Shown piece after piece: positions 8,627-17,166 of a stretch of 64,000 nt of DNA. The translations under genes and the position numbers were made by a program. The stretch's first letter is position 1. Every line of letters begins with the position of its first letter. A model generated the notes under the pieces. That model was not told the origin of the DNA. It saw only the letters and a list, made by a program, of their open reading frames with translations, and did no database searches. The DNA is from BOG-1112 sp964611335 (lineage in GTDB: Bacteria > Bdellovibrionota_B > Oligoflexia > Oligoflexales > Bog-1112), in NCBI GenBank assembly GCA_964611335.1, contig CAZSXR010000004.1:124001-188000 (forward strand), in the 5' to 3' direction.

Positions 8627-9849
8627 AAACAAAATTGCTACTCGCTTACAGCGGCGGGCTTGATACCTCTGTCATTCTTCATTGGCTCTTGCAGCGTAAT
8701 TACGACGTTGTCTGCTCACTCATAGATGTTGGACAACAGGAAGATTTTGATTATGCAAAGAAAAAAGCATTACAAATCGGTGCTAGCGATGTTCACATCA
8801 TCGATGCAAAAACGGAATTTGTAGAAAAATATATTTTCCCTTCGATTGCCTCACATGCTTTGTATGAGGGGAAATACTTGCTTGGAACCTCTCTTGCTCG
8901 TCCACTTATTGCAGATAAGCTCGTAAGTCTTGCAAAAAATTTAGGAGTTACGAGTTTCGCACATGGAGCTACGGGAAAGGGCAACGATCAAGTTCGATTT
9001 GAACTTACGATTTTAAAATTGATGCCTAACGCTACAATCGTAAGCCCTTGGAAAAATCCTGAGTTTTTAAAAGAATTTTCAGGAAGACCCAGCATGATGG
9101 CTTATTCTCAAAAACATGGAATTCCTATTTCTTCTACTTTGGAAAAACCTTACAGCATTGATGAGAATTTAATGCATACAAGTTTCGAAGCAGGGAAACT
9201 TGAAAACGCAGCGTGCGCACCATCCAATGACATGTTCAAGAAAACACGTTCTCCTCAAGAAGCTCCTGACAAAGAACAGAAAATCACAATTGAATTTCAA
9301 GAAGGCTTTCCAGTCTGTGTAGAGGATCTCGAAAGCTCTCAGAAAATAACAGGTTCTTTAGCCATTTTTTCCTATTTGAATGAGACCGGTGGTAAACATG
9401 GGATTGGAAGAATAGACATCGTCGAAAGTCGTTTTGTAGGTTTGAAATCTCGCGGAGTTTACGAAACACCCGCAGGAACCATTCTAAGACAGGCCCATCT
9501 CGACCTTGAAGGCCTGACACTCGACAGAGAAGTGATGCTTCTCAAAGAAAGTTTAGCTCCGAAAATAGCCCAACTTATCTATAACGGTTTCTGGTTCAGT
9601 CCTGAGATGGAATTTCTAATGGCAGCTATTAATCAGAGTCAAAAACGCGTAAGTGGCAAAGTCTATTTAACTCTCTACAAGGGTAATGTGATCATCGATG
9701 GCAGAGAGTCTCCTTACTCTCTCTACGATCCAACTCTTTCAAGTATGGATGAGCACGGCGGCTATGACCAAACCGATGCTAAAGGATTTATACGTCTCAA
9801 CGCACTCAGACTTATATCTGATTCTAAAGCAGGAAAACTCTATGAGTAA
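8623..9849 (+). CDS. argG: Argininosuccinate synthase
   Basis: ArgG condenses citrulline with aspartate using ATP. The N-terminus has the nucleotide loop AYSGGLDTSV at about 8-17, followed by CSLIDVGQQEDF. The HGATGKGNDQVRFE segment, and later the VESRFVGLKSRGVYETP segment, are hallmarks of the family. The length of 408 residues is normal. I choose the ATG at 8623 because AAGGAGA lies about 6 bases upstream and it overlaps the argF stop as ATGA. The end overlaps the argH start by 8 bases, so this is one translationally coupled operon. Confidence 0.96.
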   Translation: MKTKLLLAYSGGLDTSVILHWLLQRNYDVVCSLIDVGQQEDFDYAKKKALQIGASDVHIIDAKTEFVEKYIFPSIASHALYEGKYLLGTSLARPLIADKLVSLAKNLGVTSFAHGATGKGNDQVRFELTILKLMPNATIVSPWKNPEFLKEFSGRPSMMAYSQKHGIPISSTLEKPYSIDENLMHTSFEAGKLENAACAPSNDMFKKTRSPQEAPDKEQKITIEFQEGFPVCVEDLESSQKITGSLAIFSYLNETGGKHGIGRIDIVESRFVGLKSRGVYETPAGTILRQAHLDLEGLTLDREVMLLKESLAPKIAQLIYNGFWFSPEMEFLMAAINQSQKRVSGKVYLTLYKGNVIIDGRESPYSLYDPTLSSMDEHGGYDQTDAKGFIRLNALRLISDSKAGKLYE

Positions 9850-11269
9850 ATTATGGCAGGGCCGTTTCCAAACTCAGAACGATCCGACAATGGAAGAATT
9901 TACAAGTTCTATCTCTTTCGACAATGAACTTTACAAAGAAGATATCATGGGAAGCATTGCCCACGCTAAAATGCTTGGCAAATGCGCTGTGATTTCAGAA
10001 GAAGAGAGTCAACACATATGCACTGGTTTAATAAATGTCTTTTCTAAAATACAAAGCAAAGAATATTCTTTCTCCGATGCGGACGAAGATATTCATATGA
10101 ATATCGAACGCTTGCTTTCTAAAGAAATAGGACCTCTTGCTGGTAAACTTCATACCGGCAGAAGTCGCAATGATCAGGTTGCCACCGATTTACATTTGTA
10201 TTTACGAAATAAAGTTTTAGAAATTTCAAAAAAATTATGTGAAGTGCAGAAAGCTGTGCTCTTTCAAATTGAAAAGTATGGCCACAACGTCATGCCAGGT
10301 TATACACACTTGCAAAGAGCCCAACCCATACTCTATGGTCACCACTTGCTTGCATATATGAATATGTTTCAGAGAGATTTCGATAGACTTTCTCAATCTT
10401 GGGGACGTATCAATCAAATGCCACTCGGTGCGGGTGCTCTAGCAGGAACCAAACATCCTATAGACAGAGAATATACCAAAACTCTTTTGGGATTTGATTC
10501 TCTGTATGAAAATAGCATGGATGCGGTCAGTGATAGAGATTTTATATGTGAATTCCTCTTTCACTCTTCCCAAATTATGATCCACCTCTCCCGCATGAGT
10601 GAAGAATTGATTCTCTGGTCTTCCCAAGAATTTGCTTTCATTGACCTTGCGGATCCCTTTTGCTCCGGAAGCAGCATGATGCCACAGAAAAAAAACCCTG
10701 ATGTTCCCGAATTGATTCGTGGAAAAACAGGACGAGTCTTCGGCTCTCTTTTTTCCATGATGACGATTATGAAAGGACTTCCCCTAACTTATAATCGCGA
10801 CCTTCAAGAAGACAAAGAACCCTTGTTTGACACTGTAAAAACAGTGTCTAGAGTTCTAGACATTCTGACACCACTTCTGCTGACTTTGACAGTGAGATCC
10901 GAGAATATGTTAATTGCTGCTGAAGAAGGCTTTATGAATGCAACAGACTTAGCAGATTATCTTGTCTCAAAAAACATGCCTTTCAGAGAAGCTCACAGTG
11001 TTGCAGGGAAACTTGTACGATTTTGTATTGATAATAAACTTAGATTGAATTCTCTAACACTTGAGCAATATCAAGAATTTTCCTCTCTGTTTGATATAGA
11101 GGTCTTTAGCGCCATTGAACTTAAAGAAGTCGTTGCAAGTAAAAAAAGCAAAGGAGGAACCTCCTTCGAAGAACTTCAACGTCAGATCCTACTTGCTAAA
11201 CAATGGATATTAAAAAATCAAGAATGGCTTACTAATCAACTTCAAAAGTTGCCTTGCGCACATTCTTGA
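9842..11269 (+). CDS. argH: Argininosuccinate lyase
   Basis: ArgH splits argininosuccinate to arginine and fumarate, the last step of the pathway. The protein begins MSKLWQGRF, typical for the family, and contains HTGRSRNDQVATD, the PGYTHLQRAQP segment and the fumarase/lyase signature GSSMMPQKKNPD at about 275-287 with the catalytic serine loop. The length is 475 residues. The ATG at 9842 overlaps the end of argG by 8 bases and has AGGAAA upstream. It is the last gene of the car-arg operon; its 3' end overlaps a convergent asparaginase gene by 38 bases. Confidence 0.96.
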   Translation: MSKLWQGRFQTQNDPTMEEFTSSISFDNELYKEDIMGSIAHAKMLGKCAVISEEESQHICTGLINVFSKIQSKEYSFSDADEDIHMNIERLLSKEIGPLAGKLHTGRSRNDQVATDLHLYLRNKVLEISKKLCEVQKAVLFQIEKYGHNVMPGYTHLQRAQPILYGHHLLAYMNMFQRDFDRLSQSWGRINQMPLGAGALAGTKHPIDREYTKTLLGFDSLYENSMDAVSDRDFICEFLFHSSQIMIHLSRMSEELILWSSQEFAFIDLADPFCSGSSMMPQKKNPDVPELIRGKTGRVFGSLFSMMTIMKGLPLTYNRDLQEDKEPLFDTVKTVSRVLDILTPLLLTLTVRSENMLIAAEEGFMNATDLADYLVSKNMPFREAHSVAGKLVRFCIDNKLRLNSLTLEQYQEFSSLFDIEVFSAIELKEVVASKKSKGGTSFEELQRQILLAKQWILKNQEWLTNQLQKLPCAHS

Positions 11270-11759
11270 AAATGTTCAAGGTTGAAGGAAAAACTCGGTT
11301 ATGAAAGATCAGATAAAAACCTGGAGAGAGAATTTTAGCTGATATCAATGCTTCTGTGATATTCTGAAAGGCATCCGTATCTTCAAACTCTTGCGGCCTC
11401 ATGGCACCTGTAAATATAACAGGAATTTTAATGCTAGTTAACCGCTCTGCACAATAATAGAGAGTTTTTGTCATAGTATCGGTTCCATGAAGAACAACAA
11501 TAGGATGACCTCTTTCTTGGAAGAATTCTATCTGATCACAGATCTCTTGTCTGTCTGTATCTTCCATATCCAAAGAGTCTTTGCTCATAATGGTATGACA
11601 TTCCACATCAGTGTAGGGAATACGTAGCTTTTTAATAACTCGTCTTTCCGTTATGGAATCTCTATTTTCCAAAGCACCCGCGATTTCATCGTAGGTCTTT
11701 TCAATGGTTCCACCTGTAGATAACATTATGATTTTAAATTTTGGATTAGCATCTTTCAT
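11232..11759 (-). CDS. Short-form asparaginase (N-terminal domain only)
   Basis: The protein of about 175 residues matches only the N-terminal catalytic domain of type I/II L-asparaginases, which normally have about 330. The first catalytic threonine is in STGGTIEK, the Thr-Asp pair in HGTDTM, and a lysine in a position like the catalytic Lys of the family is near the C-terminus in NIFKNV. The chain stops shortly after. Single-domain asparaginase-like proteins are known in proteobacteria, so this need not be a broken gene. I use the ATG at 11759; a TTG 9 bases upstream is an alternative. It overlaps argH tail to tail by 38 bases. Substrate and activity are not shown by the sequence. Confidence 0.7.
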   Translation of the reverse strand: MKDANPKFKIIMLSTGGTIEKTYDEIAGALENRDSITERRVIKKLRIPYTDVECHTIMSKDSLDMEDTDRQEICDQIEFFQERGHPIVVLHGTDTMTKTLYYCAERLTSIKIPVIFTGAMRPQEFEDTDAFQNITEALISAKILSPGFYLIFHNRVFPSTLNIFKNVRKATFEVD

Positions 11760-11898
11760 AAAACCCAACTCTTTGAATTTTCTTACTTAAACTTGGACTT
11801 TATCATTCTTAAAAAATTCAAACAAGGTGAAAGACGATTTGCTAAGTCAGTGAAATTCAGAATAAAATATGAGATGCAATCATGAATAAGGGGGCTTT

Positions 11899-13305
11899 GT
11901 GAGTTCGCGCTTAAGCAAATGGCTTTTTATTTATGTTCTTCTTTCCACCTCTTATTTCTTTCAAGGACCAAGTGCCAATGTCAATTCAAGATTCAACTTA
12001 ACTCTCGCCATCAGTGACGACTCCACTATCCAAATAGACAAATATCATCGGAATACCGTCGATAAATCTTTCTATGACAATCATTACTACTCCGATAAAG
12101 CGCCTGGACTCTCTTTTATTTCAGCATTGCTTTTAAAAATTACTAACCCTTTTTTCAAAATTCTAAATCTCTCTCTCGAAAATGATTTCCTTTTAAAACT
12201 TTATTTTGTGTGTTTGGTCTTTCTTTCTTTACTAGCAGCTTGGACAGCAACTCGTTTCTACAAATTCACAATTGAAATTATAGGTGATAATCTTCTCGCG
12301 TTTTATTTAACAGTATTGTGCTTTACTGGAACTTTTATTTTTGCATATTCGACTATATTTATGACACATCAGATCGTTGGATTTCTTTTATTTCTCTGTT
12401 TTTACTATTTAAGAAACATTCCCTCTTTAAGTCGCTTTCAAATCCACGCTCTTGCAGCAACAATGGCCTTTGCATGTATTCTGGAATATACGACTGCACC
12501 CCTATTTATCTTCGCTTATGCATATTTAAATTACAAAACTTTTAAGCAGGAAAAATTCTATACTCTTATCCCTCTTGTTTTTGTTTGTATACTCCTTGCT
12601 TACTATAACAACACAGCTTTTGGAGCACCATGGAGGCTTGGATACAATTACATAGTCAACACAGAGTTTTCTGAAATGAACAATGGTTTTTTTGGCATGA
12701 ACTTTCTATCACCTTCAGCACTCTACGGAATCAGTTTTTCAGAATTCAGAGGGTTATTTTATTATAACCCAATTTTTATCTTTTCACTCTTTGGGATTAA
12801 TTATCTTTTTAAAAAAACAAATCGAAGATATATATTTCTTTCAAGCCTCATCCCCTTTTGTTTTCTGTTTTTTGTGAATGCTTCTTACACTTATTGGACA
12901 GGAGGTTCGTGTTTTGGACCAAGACATCTTGTCCCTTCTCTGCTCCTATTTTTTGTTCCTATACTGTTTTTGCCAAGAAATTTACTTCGTAGCGCTTTCT
13001 TTTGGACAGTAGCACTCGTAGGTTATTTTTATGTGATAGTAGCCACAACAGTACTCCTCACACCTGGGGACAACATTTTCAGTCCCTTTTGGGGTTACAT
13101 ATTTCCTGCTTTTAGAGGGGAGATTTCCATTAAAAATTATTACTCTTATAATGTTGGAAATTTTTTCAATCTATCTGATGGATGGAGTATACTTCCACTT
13201 TTCCTTTTCCAGTTGGGCTCTTTATTATATGTTTGGTTGCGATTCAGAAGACAAGAAAACATGGCAGAACAAGAACTTCTCAAAGTTGAGAAACCCATAA
13301 ATTAA
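11899..13305 (+). CDS. Polytopic membrane glycosyltransferase-like protein
   Basis: This 468-residue protein has an N-terminal membrane segment, then an acidic extracytoplasmic loop with SDKAPGLSFISALLLK, and about ten further hydrophobic spans. The DKAPG motif after the first loop resembles the start of PMT/ArnT-like (GT39/GT-C fold) transferases, which use lipid-linked sugars on the outer face of the inner membrane. Start is GTG at 11899 with AAGGGGG just upstream. It converges on and overlaps by 26 bases another membrane protein of a similar type (13280-14737). No acceptor or sugar can be named. The GT-C assignment is inference from topology and motif. Confidence 0.5.
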   Translation: MSSRLSKWLFIYVLLSTSYFFQGPSANVNSRFNLTLAISDDSTIQIDKYHRNTVDKSFYDNHYYSDKAPGLSFISALLLKITNPFFKILNLSLENDFLLKLYFVCLVFLSLLAAWTATRFYKFTIEIIGDNLLAFYLTVLCFTGTFIFAYSTIFMTHQIVGFLLFLCFYYLRNIPSLSRFQIHALAATMAFACILEYTTAPLFIFAYAYLNYKTFKQEKFYTLIPLVFVCILLAYYNNTAFGAPWRLGYNYIVNTEFSEMNNGFFGMNFLSPSALYGISFSEFRGLFYYNPIFIFSLFGINYLFKKTNRRYIFLSSLIPFCFLFFVNASYTYWTGGSCFGPRHLVPSLLLFFVPILFLPRNLLRSAFFWTVALVGYFYVIVATTVLLTPGDNIFSPFWGYIFPAFRGEISIKNYYSYNVGNFFNLSDGWSILPLFLFQLGSLLYVWLRFRRQENMAEQELLKVEKPIN

Positions 13306-14737
13306 TCTCATCTAATTTTCTTTTGCGAGCTTCGAAAAAATTCTGAGTGTAAAAAACGATTTGAGCATCATTGATCGACCATAGTCTTTTACGAAACTGA
13401 GGCTCATCAATGCTTTCCCCATTTTTAGTGTTCCAATCATAAAGATTATAAGCAAAAGCACCTAAGACTTGAGTATAAATAGACCATAAAAGAGCGAGGG
13501 ACAGAATCCATTTTCTCACATTATTTTTCATCATTATAGGAACTGTTAAAACAGATAAAATTGCTAAGAAAGGCATAGTATCCACTATAGGTCTATAGCT
13601 GTAACAAAGACCTCCCCACCAATCAAACCACTTGGATGCTGTGACTAGAAGAATAAGAAAACTCAAAGCTACCGCTTTCAAGAAATACTGCTCTTTAAGA
13701 AAAAGCACTTTGAACAACGCCCACAATCCAAAAATAGCCACGGGAGAAAAAATCAAAAGCCCACGAGAAGGACTAAAAAGTAATCCTGAAAGACCTGTCC
13801 ATATAGGTGTTTGCCATGTATCTGAGACACCAGTTTTCCACTCAGCCACAGTTTTTCCAACAGAGAGCTGCCCGAAAGAAAAAGGAGAATCAAAGTAATA
13901 AGCGTTGTAAGACAGCAACAGGATCAAAGGTAAACTGAGACCTAATAAATAATATAAAGCGCATCTTCTTTTTTTTAAAAGAACATAGAGACCGAAGACA
14001 GGAATCAGCGCAAGGCTTGTTGGTCGAGCAAGTGCTGCAAGACCTAAGGCATATCCTCCAAAAAGCGCATATCTTTCTTTATAAACCTCTGATTCCCTTT
14101 CTAGAAAAGAAAGAGCATAGAGACCCAAACATAAACATAAGGTATTAGGACCATGCTGCCATAAGGTTTGACTGCTAATACTCCATAGGGAAGTCCCTAA
14201 ACCCATTCCCAATGCAATAAGAAAAGCAGAACTTTGTGAAACAAAACTCAGGCATATCAAAAATATGAGAAGAACAGAAACCGCTATAAAAAACGAGTTG
14301 ATAAGCTTGGAACCATACCAAATCCACCAAGGACGCGATTCCAAATCAGGGATAAGAACATTTAACATTGCAAAAAAAGGAGCAGAAATAAGACCCGCTC
14401 CAAGACCAAAAGTACTTACATAAATATGAGGCAAGCGAGTTGAAATCATAAAATAAGGAACCCCGCTAACATCTTCGTCAGCGTTTCTTTCATTCCAAAG
14501 AATACGTTCTTTCAACCCAAATGAATCTTCTTCATGAATCCGCACGTAAGGTTTTTTATTCCAATCAAAAAGATAAGGTTTTTCATATGGACTAAAATGC
14601 AATCGCCAATCTTTAAAGAAATTGACTCCCATAATCGCATTAGGTTTTGCATCAAAACCCGGTAAGAAATCTCCGTTACAAAGATACGCAGCTAAACAAA
14701 ACAGGAAAAGAAAAAAACCAAGAACATGATTTTTCAT
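13280..14737 (-). CDS. Polytopic membrane protein, GT-C glycosyltransferase-like
   Basis: This 485-residue protein starts with an uncleaved hydrophobic segment (LGFFLFLFCLAAYLCNG), followed by a periplasmic loop of about 100 residues rich in aromatic and charged residues, then about ten membrane spans. The layout resembles GT-C glycosyltransferases and the general style of the convergent neighbour at 11899. I do not see a clear catalytic motif, so the function is unknown. It lies 18 bases downstream of the secreted protein gene 14756-15361, probably in one transcript with it. An Asp-rich first loop (DFLPGFD) could hold catalytic acidic residues, but this is speculation. Confidence 0.45.
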   Translation of the reverse strand: MKNHVLGFFLFLFCLAAYLCNGDFLPGFDAKPNAIMGVNFFKDWRLHFSPYEKPYLFDWNKKPYVRIHEEDSFGLKERILWNERNADEDVSGVPYFMISTRLPHIYVSTFGLGAGLISAPFFAMLNVLIPDLESRPWWIWYGSKLINSFFIAVSVLLIFLICLSFVSQSSAFLIALGMGLGTSLWSISSQTLWQHGPNTLCLCLGLYALSFLERESEVYKERYALFGGYALGLAALARPTSLALIPVFGLYVLLKKRRCALYYLLGLSLPLILLLSYNAYYFDSPFSFGQLSVGKTVAEWKTGVSDTWQTPIWTGLSGLLFSPSRGLLIFSPVAIFGLWALFKVLFLKEQYFLKAVALSFLILLVTASKWFDWWGGLCYSYRPIVDTMPFLAILSVLTVPIMMKNNVRKWILSLALLWSIYTQVLGAFAYNLYDWNTKNGESIDEPQFRKRLWSINDAQIVFYTQNFFEARKRKLDEINLWVSQL

Positions 14738-14755
14738 TTTCTTCCTAAGAAAGGT

Positions 14756-15361
14756 CTAAAAAAGTTGCTGACTATACACATCCGCTAAACAAGGCATATC
14801 GTAAGCGGTAAATTTCATTGTTCTCTTTACCCAAGAATATTCTACATGAACTACGCCCTCTTTTCCAAAATGAAAAATAATACTAGAACCCAATCTGTCA
14901 ACTTTTGTGATTCGATCCGAAGCTATTTTTGACTGTATCAACATAACAACCAAAGCTAGAGGTGGATAGACAGGAATTTCACCAACCGCTGAACCAGCGA
15001 ATTGTTGAGTCTCTTGAGCACGAACAAGCCCCTTATACCAAGGGCTACCTTCTTCCACGACTCCCTTCATTTTCAAAGATACACCTTCAGGCTCTTTGTG
15101 ATTCCGAAGAGCCTCCCTATTGTATTCAACTGCTGCCTCGTAAGCTTCCATATATTCGTTTGTAAGCTTATAAAGTCGGCTAATAAGTGCAACATCGTTT
15201 TCTGAGAAAAGTTTTGAAAGTCTTTCCTCTATACCATTTAAAATCCCACAGTTTTCCCGAGATTTATCTCCTTGTTCTGTATCCAATGTTTTTTGAGCCT
15301 GAGCAGTGAAAGTAAAATTCAGTGTAGTCGACAAAATAAGTCCGCTAACCAACAAACGCAT
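14756..15361 (-). CDS. Secreted protein of unknown function
   Basis: The 201-residue product begins with a clear Sec signal peptide (MRLLVSGLILSTTLNFTFTAQA, cleavage near residue 22). The mature part is mostly helical in appearance with one Cys in an NCGIL segment near the N-terminus and one near the C-terminus (MPCLAD), which could form a disulfide in the periplasm. I do not recognise a family. AAAGGAG lies 5-10 bases before the ATG and is flanked by an inverted repeat (see 15362-15410). The next gene downstream is the membrane protein at 13280-14737. Confidence 0.55.
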   Translation of the reverse strand: MRLLVSGLILSTTLNFTFTAQAQKTLDTEQGDKSRENCGILNGIEERLSKLFSENDVALISRLYKLTNEYMEAYEAAVEYNREALRNHKEPEGVSLKMKGVVEEGSPWYKGLVRAQETQQFAGSAVGEIPVYPPLALVVMLIQSKIASDRITKVDRLGSSIIFHFGKEGVVHVEYSWVKRTMKFTAYDMPCLADVYSQQLF

Positions 15362-15410
15362 AAAAGCTCCTTTTTCATGTTGTGTTTGTCATAACATGAA
15401 GAAGCTTTCT
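15362..15410 (-). promoter_or_regulatory. 5'-leader hairpin overlapping a ribosome binding site
   Basis: In the minus-strand RNA, AAGCTTCTTCATGTT can pair with AACATGAAAAAGGAGCTT. The apical 7 bp (TCATGTT/AACATGA) and the basal 5 bp (AAGCT/AGCTT) are perfect, with an internal loop between. The second arm contains the Shine-Dalgarno sequence AAGGAG of the secreted protein gene. Pairing would partly hide it, so control of translation is possible. There is no T-run after it, so it is not a typical terminator for argR upstream. Confidence 0.4.
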
Positions 15411-15448
15411 AAGAAAACTGCGTCTATTTTACACGGCAAAATTCTAAA

Positions 15449-15898
15449 CTAATCAGGAGTAAAAAGACTTTTTATCTCTTTAAATAACTTACGGATATTT
15501 TGTATAGATTTAGGCACTACAAAAATGGTGTCATCACCAGCTATAGTACCTAAAACTTCTGAACTTGCCTGTTTATAATCTAAAATACGAGCAAGCATGG
15601 AAGCAGAACCTGGGCTTGTATAAATGACAACGGTGGTTTCATTCGCAACAATATCGATAACCAGAGATCTGAGATCGGGAGTAATAGTTGGAGGAGCAGG
15701 AACTCGCGGGAGGGAATAGACGCTCTCTCCTCTTTCATTTTCAACTTTAATGGCTTTAATTTTTCTCAGAAGTCTCGAAACTGTAGACTGATTGACTTTA
15801 AATCCTCTGGCTGCCAACGCCTCACATAATTCTTCCTGAGTTCCTGTTTGACCTTCAATAAGAAGTTGTTTCAAGGTCTCTGCTAAAGATGCTGTCAT
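15449..15898 (-). CDS. argR: Arginine repressor
   Basis: ArgR is the arginine-sensing transcription regulator that binds ARG boxes as a hexamer. The 149-residue protein has an N-terminal winged helix with TGTQEELCEALAARGF (18-33) and the recognition helix NQSTVSRLLRKI (36-47). The C-terminal arginine-binding and oligomerisation domain carries GTIAGDDTIFVV (117-128), whose Asp-Asp pair binds arginine. It is the last gene of a minus-strand run and its ATG overlaps the stop of the M48 protease gene (ATGA). Its likely targets in the window are the ARG boxes at 3769-3799. I see no clear ARG box next to argR itself. Confidence 0.94.
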   Translation of the reverse strand: MTASLAETLKQLLIEGQTGTQEELCEALAARGFKVNQSTVSRLLRKIKAIKVENERGESVYSLPRVPAPPTITPDLRSLVIDIVANETTVVIYTSPGSASMLARILDYKQASSEVLGTIAGDDTIFVVPKSIQNIRKLFKEIKSLFTPD

Positions 15899-17157
15899 AT
15901 AGACTCCGTTCTTTTTAAAGCTGCAAGCCTTTGCAGGAGAGGAGGGTGGCTATAATAGAAAAATGAAAACTTCGGATCTGTTAAAGGCATACTTTGATTT
16001 TTCTTTTGTAATTTTACTAGGGCATTCGAAAGTTCTTCATAAGATGTAATATGTTTTTTTGCGAAAGCATCTGCCGCGAATTCATTTTTCTGTGAAAGAA
16101 ATGCTTGCAAAGGACTAAATACAAATCCCACGATTCCATACCACATACTGAAAACTAAAATAGCAGCATAGTCCGATACTCCAGCAAACCCGAAAGCATG
16201 ATAAAAAACTTCCAAAGGTTTGCATAAACTCAAAGCAAAAAACATAAGACCCATTAGAATCATAGATCGTATCAAGGCTATTCGTACATGATGCAACTTG
16301 AAATGACCTAACTCATGAGCAAGAACCGCAACAATCTCATTTGTAGACAAAGATTCCAAAAGAGTATCGAAAAGTACTATGCGTTTTTCTCCAAAAATAC
16401 CCGTAAAATACGCATTTCCATGAGAAGAACGAGTGGAAGCATCCATAATATATATCCCACTTGTTCGGAAATTAATTTTTTTTGCCAATTCGTAGATCTT
16501 ATCTTTGAGTTCTCCTTCGGGAAGGGGTGAAAACTTATTAAAAATAGGAGCAAGCAAAGTGGGATATAACCAGGATACTAAAATACCAAAGCTTGCAGTT
16601 GCTGCCCAAGCGAAAAGCCACCAATAAGGTCCTGTACTCATTGCCCACAGAATCAAGGATAGAAAAGCACCTCCCAGAATCATGCTCAGCAAGACCATCT
16701 TAACGCGATCTCCCCAAAATCCTTTCGGAGTCTGTCGGTTGAATCCATGCTTTTCTTCAATTTTGAATGTTTGGTAAAAATCAAAGGGAATAGAATACAA
16801 CGTATTCAATACACCCATCACAGCCCAGAACATTAATCCTGTCCAAAGTTCTCCACCCCCTCGAGTAGAAACAAATTCTTTTGCAAAATTTTCAACAATT
16901 GTAAATCCACCAAAACATAAGAAACTTAAGAAGACAAAAACGTGACACCATCCAGTGTATTTGTTAAACGCATGTTTATCTTCGGTATAAGATAGAATTT
17001 TTACAAATTCTTCGTCTGAGATTCTTAAAATTTTCTTTGCATTTTCTTGTTTTTCAGGATCAAGATAATAAGCTCTATTTCTAGCGCTTAACCATGTTTC
17101 CAATAGATCTCTTGTAAGTTTTAACAATATAAAAAGAATAAGCAGTTGTTGTGCCAT
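15895..17157 (-). CDS. M48 family (Ste24-like) membrane metalloprotease
   Basis: This is a 420-residue zinc protease of the inner membrane. The N-terminal half has several hydrophobic spans, as in CAAX-protease N-terminal domains. The zinc site is HELGH in the LAHELGHFKLHH segment at about 285, and the third ligand is the Glu of NEFAADAFA further on. Prokaryotic Ste24-like enzymes act on membrane or short peptide substrates; the substrate here is unknown. I choose the ATG at 17157 because AAGGAG lies 6-11 bases upstream; a GTG two codons earlier is less likely. It starts 9 bases after rmuC and its stop overlaps argR. Confidence 0.85.
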   Translation of the reverse strand: MAQQLLILFILLKLTRDLLETWLSARNRAYYLDPEKQENAKKILRISDEEFVKILSYTEDKHAFNKYTGWCHVFVFLSFLCFGGFTIVENFAKEFVSTRGGGELWTGLMFWAVMGVLNTLYSIPFDFYQTFKIEEKHGFNRQTPKGFWGDRVKMVLLSMILGGAFLSLILWAMSTGPYWWLFAWAATASFGILVSWLYPTLLAPIFNKFSPLPEGELKDKIYELAKKINFRTSGIYIMDASTRSSHGNAYFTGIFGEKRIVLFDTLLESLSTNEIVAVLAHELGHFKLHHVRIALIRSMILMGLMFFALSLCKPLEVFYHAFGFAGVSDYAAILVFSMWYGIVGFVFSPLQAFLSQKNEFAADAFAKKHITSYEELSNALVKLQKKNQSMPLTDPKFSFFYYSHPPLLQRLAALKRTESI

Positions 17158-17166
17158 ATGCACTCC

